Made by a program: the position numbers and the translations under genes. A stretch of DNA of 64,000 nt from an uncultured Monoglobus sp. (GTDB lineage Bacteria; Bacillota; Clostridia; Monoglobales; Monoglobaceae). Location of the stretch: the NCBI GenBank assembly GCA_947624305.1, contig CANQKC010000006.1, positions 1 through 64,000 on the forward strand, read 5' to 3'. Shown here in pieces: positions 45,764 to 55,208 of the stretch. The notes under the pieces were generated by a model, which did not search any database, was not told where the DNA came from, and saw only the letters and a list, made by a program, of their open reading frames with translations. The stretch's first letter is position 1; each line of letters begins with the position of its first letter.

Positions 45764-46909
45764 CTATTCCAGATAATCTTTCAGCTTTTTGCTGCGGCTC
45801 GGGTGGCGCAGCTTTCTGAGAGCCTTCGCCTCGATTTGGCGTATCCTCTCGCGGGTGACGTTAAACTCTCTGCCGACCTCCTCGAGCGTTCTGGCCCTGC
45901 CGTCGTCCAGGCCGAACCTCAGGCGCAGGACCTTTTCCTCTCTCGGGGTCAGGGTGCTGAGCACATCCACAAGCTGCTCCTTGAGCAGGGTGAAGGTTGC
46001 CGCGTCGGACGGCGCGGGAGCGTCGTCATCGCGGATAAAGTCGCCCAGATGGCTGTCCTCCTCCTCGCCTATCGGAGTCTCAAGCGACACCGGCTCCTGC
46101 GCGATTTTCAAAATCTCGCCCACCTTATCAACCGGCATATTGAGCTCTCTCGCGACTTCCTCGGGCAGCGGGTCCCTGCCGAGCTCCTGCACGAGCTGGC
46201 GCGAAACTCTCACGAGTTTGTTTATCGTCTCTACCATGTGGACCGGAATTCTTATCGTCCTCGCCTGGTCGGCGATCGCCCTTGTGATAGCCTGTCTTAT
46301 CCACCATGTGGCGTAGGTCGAAAATTTATATCCTTTGGTGTAATCAAACTTTTCAACCGCCTTGATGAGGCCGAGGTTTCCCTCCTGAATAAGGTCGAGG
46401 AACAGCATTCCGCGGCCCACATAGCGCTTCGCGATGCTGACGACCAGACGCAGATTGGCCTCGGCCAGCTTGCGCTTGGCCATAACGTCGCCCTCGCTCA
46501 TTCTTTTGGCAAGCTCCGCTTCCTCTTCGCCGGTGAGCAGGTTTACCTTTCCTATCTCCTTAAGATACATGCGCACCGGGTCGTCAATGCTGACGCCGTC
46601 CGGAACCGACATATCCTCAAGCTCTTCCTCGGTCACCTGTTCGGATTCGTCGACCACGGGCTCGGGATCGATACTGCCGACGATCTCGATGCCCTGCTTC
46701 TCAATGATCTCATAAATCCGATCCATCTGATCGGCTTCAAGCTCAAGCTCCTCGAGCTTGTCCGCCACGGTCTTGTATTCAAGCATGCCGAGCTTTTTGC
46801 CCTCGTCCAGAAGGCCCTGGATGATCTGCGCCTTCTTTTTGGCGACATTCATCTCGGCCGCTTTCACCTCGGCGGTCTTCTTGTTTGCGTCCTCTTTTTT
46901 AGTGCTCAT
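45764..46909 (-). CDS. rpoD: RNA polymerase primary sigma factor
   Basis: [56 protein letters not shown]; start chosen at 46909. Confidence 0.98.
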   Translation of the reverse strand: MSTKKEDANKKTAEVKAAEMNVAKKKAQIIQGLLDEGKKLGMLEYKTVADKLEELELEADQMDRIYEIIEKQGIEIVGSIDPEPVVDESEQVTEEELEDMSVPDGVSIDDPVRMYLKEIGKVNLLTGEEEAELAKRMSEGDVMAKRKLAEANLRLVVSIAKRYVGRGMLFLDLIQEGNLGLIKAVEKFDYTKGYKFSTYATWWIRQAITRAIADQARTIRIPVHMVETINKLVRVSRQLVQELGRDPLPEEVARELNMPVDKVGEILKIAQEPVSLETPIGEEEDSHLGDFIRDDDAPAPSDAATFTLLKEQLVDVLSTLTPREEKVLRLRFGLDDGRARTLEEVGREFNVTRERIRQIEAKALRKLRHPSRSKKLKDYLE

Positions 46910-46925
46910 AATTATCAACCTCCGC

Positions 46926-48707
46926 TCACAATTTTCTCTGCTTTTTCTTCTCAAACAGCCGCATAAGCTGCTCGTCGTCATAGGCTCCGCCCGCGATCAG
47001 GCGTTCCTCCTTCGCTTTCATTATCGTCTCCGTCGGGCCGACGCTGGCCGACAATTTATCCTCTATATTTTTGTCGCTCATAAGTATGTCGGACACGGGT
47101 CCCGCGTCCTCGGGCAGGCTCCTGCTTATTATGTCCGCCGGCTCGGGCCGGACGCCCTTATCGCTCAGCTCAAACAGCAGCGCGGCCAAACGCCTGTGAA
47201 CGGGATCACATGTAAAATCGTCCGGCGTTATGCCGCATTCCCTGACCCGCTTCATGACCCGCTTGTCGCACATCTGGTTGAGAAGGAGCCGCTCCGCCCA
47301 ATAAAGGCCCCGCGCGTTTTCGGTTCCGACGCGCTCGCGTCTGACGGTTTGTCTGACCCTCTCATTCTCAACGCGCCGCGCCTCAATACGGGCGTTGGCG
47401 CGCTCGAACTCGGTAATCCCCGCCATTATGCTTCCCGCGCTTATCTTAAGCTCGTCCGCGAGCCTGCTGACGTATATCTCGCGCTGGGCGGGATTTTTCA
47501 CCCTCGCCAGAACCGCCGAAGCCTCGCGCGTAAAGTCCACTTTGTCGTCCACATCATTTAGGTTATATTTTTCTCTTATCTCGTTAATTTTATACTCAAT
47601 TAGCGGTTCAGCCTTTTCGATAAGCACCGCGAACATATCGGGCCCTTTGTTTTTGATAAACTCGTCGGGGTCCTTGCCGTCGGTGACTGTCAGGACGCGC
47701 ACCTTGACGCCCTCGTCAAACAAAATGTCGCCCGCTCGCAGCGTGGCCTTTTTCCCTGCCTCATCGTTGTCATAGCACAGCACGGCCCTCGAAGCGTAAC
47801 GCTTGACGAGCCTCGCCTGCTCTGACGTGAACGAAGTGCCCAGCGAGGCGACCGCGTTTCCGAAGCCGCTCTGGTGCAGCGCCACAACGTCCATATAGCC
47901 CTCCATCAGCAGCAGTCTGCCCGACTTGTCGTTCTTGGCAAGGTTGAGGCCGAAAAGGTTGTCCTTCTTTTTAAATATCATTGTCTCGGGCGTGTTCCAG
48001 TATTTCGGGGCGTCCGTTCCGTCCCGGATTATTCTGCCGCCGAAGGCGATAATTCTGCCGCGGACGTCGATTATCGGGAACACGACTCTGCCGTCGTAAA
48101 ACGCGTCGTAATACGTTCCGTTTTCGCGTTTTCTTACAAGGCCCGCGTCATACATATCGCTTTCGGAACAGCCCTGCTTTTTAAGGTGGTCAATGAGGTT
48201 TGACCAGCCCTCGGGCGCGTAGCCTATGCCGAATTTTTTTATCGTCGAGTTTGAAATTTTTCTGTTTCTTAAGTACTCAAGCCCCGGTCTGCCCTCCGGC
48301 TCCGACAACCGCTCATAATAATACCGCGCGGCGAGAGCGTTGATCTGATAGAGCCGCTCCTTTTTCCGCGACAGGATAAGCTGTCTCTGCTTGTCCCCGC
48401 CGCGTGTATTCGGCATTTCCATATGTACCCTGTCGGCCAGATATTTTACCGCGTCCATAAAATCCAAATTCATGGCGGCCTCAACGAACTGAATTACGCT
48501 GCCTCCCGCGCCGCAGCCGAAGCAGTGAAAAATCTGCTTGTCGGGCGAGACAGACAGCGAGGGCGATTTTTTGTCGTTGTGCAGCGGGCAAAGACCCATA
48601 AGGCCGCTGCCGCTGCGCTTGAGCGTGGTGAAGCCCGATATGATCTCGACAATGTCGTTTTTCATCACGACCTCGTCAAGAAAGCTCTGAAAATCCTGAT
48701 TTGCCAT
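46926..48707 (-). CDS. dnaG: DNA primase
   Basis: Zn finger [52 protein letters not shown]. Confidence 0.97.
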   Translation of the reverse strand: MANQDFQSFLDEVVMKNDIVEIISGFTTLKRSGSGLMGLCPLHNDKKSPSLSVSPDKQIFHCFGCGAGGSVIQFVEAAMNLDFMDAVKYLADRVHMEMPNTRGGDKQRQLILSRKKERLYQINALAARYYYERLSEPEGRPGLEYLRNRKISNSTIKKFGIGYAPEGWSNLIDHLKKQGCSESDMYDAGLVRKRENGTYYDAFYDGRVVFPIIDVRGRIIAFGGRIIRDGTDAPKYWNTPETMIFKKKDNLFGLNLAKNDKSGRLLLMEGYMDVVALHQSGFGNAVASLGTSFTSEQARLVKRYASRAVLCYDNDEAGKKATLRAGDILFDEGVKVRVLTVTDGKDPDEFIKNKGPDMFAVLIEKAEPLIEYKINEIREKYNLNDVDDKVDFTREASAVLARVKNPAQREIYVSRLADELKISAGSIMAGITEFERANARIEARRVENERVRQTVRRERVGTENARGLYWAERLLLNQMCDKRVMKRVRECGITPDDFTCDPVHRRLAALLFELSDKGVRPEPADIISRSLPEDAGPVSDILMSDKNIEDKLSASVGPTETIMKAKEERLIAGGAYDDEQLMRLFEKKKQRKL

Positions 48708-48749
48708 CGGCCCCGCCTCTTTTCAAACAAATTCTTTGCCGCAAATTTT

Positions 48750-49748
48750 CTATTTCACCCAAAACCTCGGCACAAACAGCTCCTGATAACACGCCACGGC
48801 GAACGGATCGCTCATTCCCGCGATGTAATCCGCCGCGATAACGTATTTATCGTCGGTGCGGCTGTTGTCCCGCGCCTCCTTGGGAATTAAATCAATATCA
48901 TCCAAAAACCTTTTGTAAAGACTCTCTATAATAAGCTTCGCTTTGTTCTCCTCTGCCGCGATCTCGAGCTCGGGGTTCAAATACACGCGATCGAACAAAA
49001 ACTGCCTGAGCCCCATCATGGCCGCGTGGACCTCCGGCTCCATGGCTATGTCGTCGCCGCTTGCCGAGATCACAGCCTTGATCATGGTGTCGATCCTGAC
49101 CGAGCTCCGCTCGCCCAGAACCGAGACGAACGCCGACGGTATATCGCTCTCGTCAAGCACTCCGCCCCTTACCGCGTCGTCAATATCGTGATTTATGTAA
49201 GCTATCCTGTCGGATAGAGCCACAATTCTGCCCTCAAGCGTTTTCGCCCGCCCGGCTCCGGTATGGTTCAAAATACCGTCCCGAACCTCATATGTCAGGT
49301 TGAGGCCCTTTCCGTTTTCGAGCACGTCAACCACCCTCAGGCTCTGTTTGTTGTGCTCAAAGCCGCCGGGGCAAATCTCGCTCAATACTCTCTCGCCCAT
49401 GTGGCCGAACGGCGTGTGGCCAAGGTCGTGGCCGAGCGCTATAGCCTCGGTCAGATCCTCGTTCAGACTGAGCGAGCGCGCGATCGTTCTGGCGATCTGC
49501 GCGACTTCAAGAGTGTGCGTCAGGCGGGTCCGATAGTGGTCGCCCTGTGGCGACAGAAACACCTGCGTCTTGTGCTTTAACCTGCGGAACGCCTTTGAGT
49601 GGATTATCCTGTCGCGGTCGCGCTGGAAGCAGGTCCTGAGCTCGCACGGTTCCTCGTTTTCGAGTCTGCCCGCGGAGTTTTCGCTGAGCGCCGCCCGCCC
49701 GGACAGGTACTCCCGCTCGCGCTCCTCTATCATTTCTCTGACATTCAT
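48750..49748 (-). CDS. dgt: Deoxyguanosinetriphosphate triphosphohydrolase-like protein
   Basis: RRLKHKTQVFLSPQGDHYRTRLTHTLEVAQIARTIA; HDLGHTPFGHMGE. Confidence 0.95.
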   Translation of the reverse strand: MNVREMIEEREREYLSGRAALSENSAGRLENEEPCELRTCFQRDRDRIIHSKAFRRLKHKTQVFLSPQGDHYRTRLTHTLEVAQIARTIARSLSLNEDLTEAIALGHDLGHTPFGHMGERVLSEICPGGFEHNKQSLRVVDVLENGKGLNLTYEVRDGILNHTGAGRAKTLEGRIVALSDRIAYINHDIDDAVRGGVLDESDIPSAFVSVLGERSSVRIDTMIKAVISASGDDIAMEPEVHAAMMGLRQFLFDRVYLNPELEIAAEENKAKLIIESLYKRFLDDIDLIPKEARDNSRTDDKYVIAADYIAGMSDPFAVACYQELFVPRFWVK

Positions 49749-49864
49749 AAAATCACTCCTGTTTTTATTATTCTACAAAAAATCCTTTTTTCCTTTTTTG
49801 TATTGACAAATAATATTATTAAATATAAAATTTATATATATTTATGTGTATAAGGATAACCGAT

Positions 49865-50572
49865 ATGATAAAGCTTACGCCGAGGCTCGAAAAAATCGCG
49901 GGCCTCATCGAAAACTCAAGACTGACCGCGGATATAGGCACCGATCACGCCTACCTGCCCGCCGCGCTTATCGAACGCGGCAGAGCGGAGCGGGCCGTCG
50001 CCTCGGACATAAACGAGGAGCCGCTCAAAAGAGCGGCCGACACCGTCCGCGCCGCAGGCCTCGGCGGCAGGATCTCGCTCAGGCTCGGCGCGGGGCTTGA
50101 AACGGTAACGCCCTCCGACGGCGCCGACACGATCGTGATCGCCGGAATGGGCGGCGAGACTATCGCGGCGATTTTGGAAAATTCCCCGGGCGTTGTGAGC
50201 CGCGCAGAGCTTATCATAGTTCAGCCCATGTCGTCCGCGGCGGAGCTCAGGGATTATATTTACGGGCGCGGCTTTAAAAACATCCGCGAATGTCTCGCCG
50301 AGGAGGGGGACAAGATATACAACATTATTTCCATGTCGCCCGGGAGCGAGGAGCACAAGCCGCTTGCGCCGCACGAGCGCCTCGCGGGAAGGGACCTGCT
50401 TGAGCGCAGGCCCGAGCATTTCGACAAATATATTAAAAATCTGACAAACGCGCTCAGCGCCAAAGCAGACGGTCTCGCCCGTTCGACATCTCCCGATGCG
50501 CGGGCCGAGCTTGAACGCACCCGCGGGATCATCGCGGCGCTGAGCGAACAAACAAAAGAAATTAAGGAGTGA
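49865..50572 (+). CDS. trmK: tRNA (adenine(22)-N(1))-methyltransferase TrmK
   Basis: IADIGTDHAYLPAALIERGRAERAVASDI; GMGGETIAAIL; start at ATG 49865. Confidence 0.92.
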   Translation: MIKLTPRLEKIAGLIENSRLTADIGTDHAYLPAALIERGRAERAVASDINEEPLKRAADTVRAAGLGGRISLRLGAGLETVTPSDGADTIVIAGMGGETIAAILENSPGVVSRAELIIVQPMSSAAELRDYIYGRGFKNIRECLAEEGDKIYNIISMSPGSEEHKPLAPHERLAGRDLLERRPEHFDKYIKNLTNALSAKADGLARSTSPDARAELERTRGIIAALSEQTKEIKE

Positions 50573-50576
50573 TTTT

Positions 50577-51377
50577 ATGCGTGTTACCGTTAAACAAATC
50601 GCCGATCATATCGAGCGTCTGGCCCCGCTTGGGCTGGCCGAGCCGTGGGACAATCCCGGCCTTATGGTCGGGGACATGGACAAGGAGGTAAGCTCGGTCT
50701 ATATCGCGCTTGACGGCACCAGCCGAAACGTCCGCGAGGCGATCGCGCTGGGAGCGGATATGATAATAACCCACCATCCGCTGATTTTCACATCCGTAAA
50801 CCGCGTGATCGAGCAGGACGTCACGGGCAGCGTGATCATAAATCTGATAAAAAACGACATCGCGCTGTACAGCGCCCACACCAATTTTGACATCGCCGAC
50901 GGAGGCATGAACGACATTCTCTGCGACAAGCTCGACATTGTGGACACCCGCCATTTTGACGACCTTGAATGTGTTGACGGAAACGGAAAGCCGCTTGATA
51001 ACATAGGCCGCGTGGGAAGGCTTGACACGCCGACCGAAATGGCGGACTATGTTGACTATGTGAAAAACGTTCTCGGCTGCGCCGCGATCTCATACACAGG
51101 CGATCCGTCGGACGTTATAACCACAGCGGCGGTGTGCAGCGGCAGCGGCGGCGACTTGATCTACTGCGCCTACAACGCGGGCGCCGACGTTTACATTACC
51201 TCGGAAATAAAGCACCACGAGGCCCAGCTTGCGCTTGAACTCGGAATAAACCTGATCGACGCGGGGCATTTTGAGACCGAAAACATAATCCGCGATTTTA
51301 TGGAGGAATATTTAAAAGAAGAATTCCCTGATTTGATAATACACAAATCATCAGCCGAGCCGTATAAAAAAAGATAA
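50577..51377 (+). CDS. Nif3-like dinuclear metal center protein
   Basis: APLGLAEPWDNPGLMVGD; ADMIITHHPLIF; YSAHTNFDIADGGMNDIL. Confidence 0.95.
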   Translation: MRVTVKQIADHIERLAPLGLAEPWDNPGLMVGDMDKEVSSVYIALDGTSRNVREAIALGADMIITHHPLIFTSVNRVIEQDVTGSVIINLIKNDIALYSAHTNFDIADGGMNDILCDKLDIVDTRHFDDLECVDGNGKPLDNIGRVGRLDTPTEMADYVDYVKNVLGCAAISYTGDPSDVITTAAVCSGSGGDLIYCAYNAGADVYITSEIKHHEAQLALELGINLIDAGHFETENIIRDFMEEYLKEEFPDLIIHKSSAEPYKKR

Positions 51378-51381
51378 AATC

Positions 51382-51410
51382 AAGATCCGCGGCGGACGCC
51401 GCGGATCTTT
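51382..51410. terminator. Bidirectional terminator
   Basis: AAGATCCGCGGCGGACGCCGCGGATCTTTAAT. Confidence 0.8.
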
Positions 51411-51777
51411 AATCATGCAGTCTTATTTTCTCGTCAAACTTCTCAATGGATCTTATGGTATCCTCAAGACACTCGGACGATTTCAAATATCCAATGATCT
51501 CGGCCTTGCTGCCTTTTAAAACAATGTTTTTCATAACTCTTTCACTGTCATCGGAAAACATCGCTCCAAAATACAAAAGTCTTATATCCGACCGAGGCGC
51601 CGACGGGTCCCGGCTCACGTCATAAAAACATACTCGCGCCCATTCGCAGGGCGTCTTAAAACGCAGCACCGCTCCGGCGGTTTTGCCGCTTTCGGGAATA
51701 AATTCGTCAAACCCGTCCGCAACATTGATCAATATTTTCTCAAGCTTCGGTTTAAATTCAATTAAATTATTTTCCAT
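51409..51777 (-). CDS. Hypothetical protein (122 aa), adjacent to HTH gene
   Basis: Intact ORF MENNLIEFKPKLEKILINVADGFDEF; no family recognised. Confidence 0.6.
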   Translation of the reverse strand: MENNLIEFKPKLEKILINVADGFDEFIPESGKTAGAVLRFKTPCEWARVCFYDVSRDPSAPRSDIRLLYFGAMFSDDSERVMKNIVLKGSKAEIIGYLKSSECLEDTIRSIEKFDEKIRLHD

Positions 51778-51780
51778 AAA

Positions 51781-52032
51781 TTAACCTTCTTTTATCAAAT
51801 TTTCGATTGTAACGTCAAGGGCTTCGGCTAAGGCGGCAAGCTCAATATCCGTCACAAATCGTTTGCCGCATTCAATACGCTGCACAGCGTTTTTATCAAG
51901 ATCAATACCCGATAACTGCAGTTTGTCGGCAAGCGCCCTCTGCGACATTTTCGGCAAGATCCTCGCTCTAAACCTTGCCACATTTTCACCGCATAAATTG
52001 AGCTTTCCGTTATCCGCTTTATTTTTAAACAT
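51781..52032 (-). CDS. XRE-family helix-turn-helix regulator
   Basis: ARILPKMSQRALADKLQLSGIDLDKNAVQRIECGKRFVTDIELAALAEALDVTIENL; start at ATG 52032. Confidence 0.85.
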   Translation of the reverse strand: MFKNKADNGKLNLCGENVARFRARILPKMSQRALADKLQLSGIDLDKNAVQRIECGKRFVTDIELAALAEALDVTIENLIKEG

Positions 52033-52048
52033 AACAATACCTTCTTTT

Positions 52049-52120
52049 TGACATTCAGTGCTTGTCATATCAAATATTTTATGATATTATGAGAGATGAT
52101 ATGACATTCACTAAATGTCA
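52049..52120. promoter_or_regulatory. Two inverted-repeat operator-like sites flanking a + strand promoter
   Basis: TGACATTCAGTGCTTGTCA (52049-52067) and TGACATTCACTAAATGTCA (52102-52120); + strand TTGTCA (52062) - 17 nt - TATTAT (52085). Confidence 0.65.
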
Positions 52121-52163
52121 AAATCAAAAAGGAGTGTATTATGAATTATTAAGAACAACAAAT

Positions 52164-52475
52164 TTAATCATCAAAAATTATTCTCAAATAATCTCTGCGG
52201 GCATATAAAATTCTGTAAATTGAGACAAAATCTTTATCAATCTTATAAAAAATTATATAATTTCCGCTTATGATATAACGAAAATCTGTCTCAAAGCCCG
52301 TCTTTGAGGATAATGAAGAACCAAGCTCCGGAGCGGTTCTGAGTCTCGTATAATCAGCGATAATCCTTTTTACCGTGTTCTGAGCGGCAATCGGGTTTGA
52401 CAAATCAAATTCAATATAATTTTTAATTTCGGCCAAATCTTCAAAGGCTGCCGGAGAAAGACGTATTTCGCGCAT
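52164..52475 (-). CDS. RelE/ParE family toxin
   Basis: MREIRLSPAAFEDLAEIKNYIEFDLSNPIAAQNTVKRIIADYTRL; start chosen at 52475. Confidence 0.9.
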   Translation of the reverse strand: MREIRLSPAAFEDLAEIKNYIEFDLSNPIAAQNTVKRIIADYTRLRTAPELGSSLSSKTGFETDFRYIISGNYIIFYKIDKDFVSIYRILYARRDYLRIIFDD

Positions 52476-52476
52476 T

Positions 52477-52722
52477 TTAACCACCCAGCGCCTTCTCGGT
52501 GTGCTCAGCGGTAATCCAGCCGTTCTCATTGGCTGATTTTTCGGCATCGGCAAGCTTGCCCATCAACTTTAAAACCGCGTTGGTTTTCTCATATTCTTTT
52601 ATGTCCACGATCGCGTATCTGCCTCTGCCGTTTTTTGTCAAAAATACCGGCGAGTCGATCGTGATCTCCCGCAAAACCTCATTATAGTTTCTCAAATCCG
52701 ATACGGGTCTTATATTAGGCAT
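52477..52722 (-). CDS. Phd/YefM family antitoxin
   Basis: MPNIRPVSDLRNYNEVLREITIDSPVFLTKNGRGRYAIVDIKEYEK. Confidence 0.92.
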   Translation of the reverse strand: MPNIRPVSDLRNYNEVLREITIDSPVFLTKNGRGRYAIVDIKEYEKTNAVLKLMGKLADAEKSANENGWITAEHTEKALGG

Positions 52723-52802
52723 AAAAAATCCCCCTTCGATTTTGTTTTATGCTGTAAATATTATAGCATAATTTTTCTTAAAATACAACATAAGATTTAA
52801 AA

Positions 52803-53744
52803 TTATTCGAGGCCTTTTGGAGGGGGCACTTTTTTTGCGGGAACATCAAGGAGATGCACGGCCAAGGCGGGGAGCTTTTGCTTTATCTCATCGGCTATGA
52901 ACGAGGCATATACAAAAGAGCCGTAACGGTTCTGGTGGGTGTTGTCGGTCTCCGCGAACGCTCCGCTCTCCATGATCTCATCATAATCCTCGGGCCAGCG
53001 CTTGGGTCTGCCGAAACGCGCCTCGCCGATGGTCCTGCCTTCCTCGTCCTTGATCGACTGGAGATATTTGAACTTTTCCTCGCCGAGCCCGTCAATATAC
53101 GCTTTCGCCCTGTCAAACAGCTCGACCAGCGGAACGCCTTCCTCCTCCGCCGTTTGACGCATGGCGCGGACATAGGCGTAATCACCGAATTTATCGCTGC
53201 CGCCGTGGTTGCCCGGTACCGAGGCGATTTTTCCGTTCTTAAAATATCCTCTGGGCGGCGGAGTCACGAGCACGGGAGTCGCGCCCTTTTCCTTTATCTT
53301 TCTTATGTAGAATTTTAAAAAGCCTTTATAGGTTGCTCCGCAGTCAAACGCGTAGGGCGTTCCGCCCTCCGGAAGCACGCTCGGGTAGATGCCGTCGCGA
53401 TCGGGTTCGCCGAGCGGCGTGTGGCGAAGCTCGCGCTTCTCGCCCCTCGCGGAGTCGTCGTCGTTATGGCAAAACTCTATCAGCGCGAAATCCCCTTTTT
53501 CGATAAGGTTCAAACACGGGCCGACGCCGTAAGGGAACATATCCTTTGTAAACCTTCCGTTGTCGATAAATCTTCCGTCGTTTAAATAGCTGCGGGTGCT
53601 TTTTCCGCCCTCGGCGCATGAGACCACATTGACGCCGCCGTCAAAAAAGCAGCCCAGATGGTCGCCCCATCCGCCGATAATGTTCTCGGAGTCGCCGCCG
53701 TAAGCCGTCACGATCGAGTCTCCGAGCAAATAAACGTTGATCAT
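52803..53744 (-). CDS. Rhamnogalacturonan acetylesterase-like SGNH hydrolase (CE12-like), no signal peptide
   Basis: INVYLLGDSIVTAYGG, GWGDHLGCFF, FALIEFCHNDD, DNTHQNRYGS. Confidence 0.88.
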   Translation of the reverse strand: MINVYLLGDSIVTAYGGDSENIIGGWGDHLGCFFDGGVNVVSCAEGGKSTRSYLNDGRFIDNGRFTKDMFPYGVGPCLNLIEKGDFALIEFCHNDDDSARGEKRELRHTPLGEPDRDGIYPSVLPEGGTPYAFDCGATYKGFLKFYIRKIKEKGATPVLVTPPPRGYFKNGKIASVPGNHGGSDKFGDYAYVRAMRQTAEEEGVPLVELFDRAKAYIDGLGEEKFKYLQSIKDEEGRTIGEARFGRPKRWPEDYDEIMESGAFAETDNTHQNRYGSFVYASFIADEIKQKLPALAVHLLDVPAKKVPPPKGLE

Positions 53745-53753
53745 ATTCCCTCC

Positions 53754-55100
53754 TCAAATTTTCGCCCGCACCGCGCGGGCTTTTCTTTCGGTAATCATAA
53801 AATACGTCAGGCACAGAATGATCTGCACCACGGTTGAGCACGGCGTCGCGAGGCCGATATAAAACAGAGACACGCCCGCTATCCGGCTCACAAAATACGA
53901 GACGGGGATGCGCACGCAGAACGCGCCCGCCACGCCTTGGAGCATGTTGAACATCGTCCGCCCGCAGCCGTTGAAATAGCCGCTGAAGCAGAACAGGAAC
54001 GACGTCAATATGCAGTCAAACGAATACGCCTTAAGATAGCTCGCGGCGGCCGACACGACTTTGGGGTCGCTTGTGAATATCGTTGACAGAACATCCCCTT
54101 GAAAAAAGGATATGTAAAACATCACAACGCCAACCGCCAATGACGACAAAATTCCGCAGAGCAGCGCTCTTTTGGCGCGGTCATATTTCTCGGCGCCTAT
54201 GTTCTGCGCCACAAACGCGGACATCGACTGCATATACGCCGACGGGACCAGCATGATAAACGCGCAAAGCTTTTCGGCCACGCCCACTCCCGCCGAGGCC
54301 ACAAGGCCCAGAGAGTTCACAATGGCAAGAATAACCAGAAACGATATGCTGACCAGAAGGTCCTGCAAAGCGATCGGAACGCCCAGAAACAATATCCGCT
54401 TCACTATCCTTTTCCGCAGGCGGATATCGCGGCGGGTGAGCTTAAACGGCATTTTCATACGCCTAATTATGACAAGCGACAGCAGGACGCTGACGCCCTG
54501 CGCCATAACGGTGGCGAGCGCCGCTCCCGCCACGCCCATTTTAAAGCCCGCGACAAAAACCAGATCGCCGATTATGTTAAACGCGCAGGCAATCGCCACG
54601 GTCATGAGCGGGATCTTTGAGTTGCCCACGCCGCGAAAAATGCTGCCAAGCAGATTATATGCCACAATGAAAACCATGCCCGCCGAGCACCAAAAAATAT
54701 ATGTCACGGTCAGATCAAAAGCTTCCTCGGGCGCGCGCATAAGCGCGGCCAGCGGGCGGGCACAGAACAGCATGAGCACCGTCGCCAAAACAGCTATAAT
54801 TCCGAACAGCGCGATGCCGCTGCCTATCACTCTTCCCGCCTCTTTGTTGTTGCCCTCGCCTATTCTGTGGCCCGCGAGAACGGTTATTCCCATCGAGACG
54901 CCCTCGATCATAAAGGTTATCGTCTGCATGATCTGGCTGCCGGTGGAAACCGCCGAGACGTCGGCGGGGACTCCGAAGCGGCCCACAACCAGCAGATCTA
55001 TCGCGCCGTACATCGCCTGAAGGAAAAGCGCCAGCAGCATCGGCAGCGCGAAGCCTATAAGCTGACGAAGGATTTTTCCCTCGGTGAAATTTTTGTTCAT
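53754..55100 (-). CDS. MATE family efflux transporter
   Basis: 12-TM; LRQLIGFALPMLLALFLQAMYGAIDLLVVGRFG. Confidence 0.95.
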   Translation of the reverse strand: MNKNFTEGKILRQLIGFALPMLLALFLQAMYGAIDLLVVGRFGVPADVSAVSTGSQIMQTITFMIEGVSMGITVLAGHRIGEGNNKEAGRVIGSGIALFGIIAVLATVLMLFCARPLAALMRAPEEAFDLTVTYIFWCSAGMVFIVAYNLLGSIFRGVGNSKIPLMTVAIACAFNIIGDLVFVAGFKMGVAGAALATVMAQGVSVLLSLVIIRRMKMPFKLTRRDIRLRKRIVKRILFLGVPIALQDLLVSISFLVILAIVNSLGLVASAGVGVAEKLCAFIMLVPSAYMQSMSAFVAQNIGAEKYDRAKRALLCGILSSLAVGVVMFYISFFQGDVLSTIFTSDPKVVSAAASYLKAYSFDCILTSFLFCFSGYFNGCGRTMFNMLQGVAGAFCVRIPVSYFVSRIAGVSLFYIGLATPCSTVVQIILCLTYFMITERKARAVRAKI

Positions 55101-55208
55101 AAAGCCTCCGAAATTCTATGCCGCAAACCGTTAATTAAACTTCCGGTAAGCTGATAATCACAGTAAACGCCATAAGAAATACCAATCGAAATCACCGCGC
55201 CGTCGCTT

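Noticed and set aside
45803-46966. 387-aa ORF antisense to rpoD
   Set aside because: Shadow ORF opposite a highly conserved sigma factor; no independent coding evidence.
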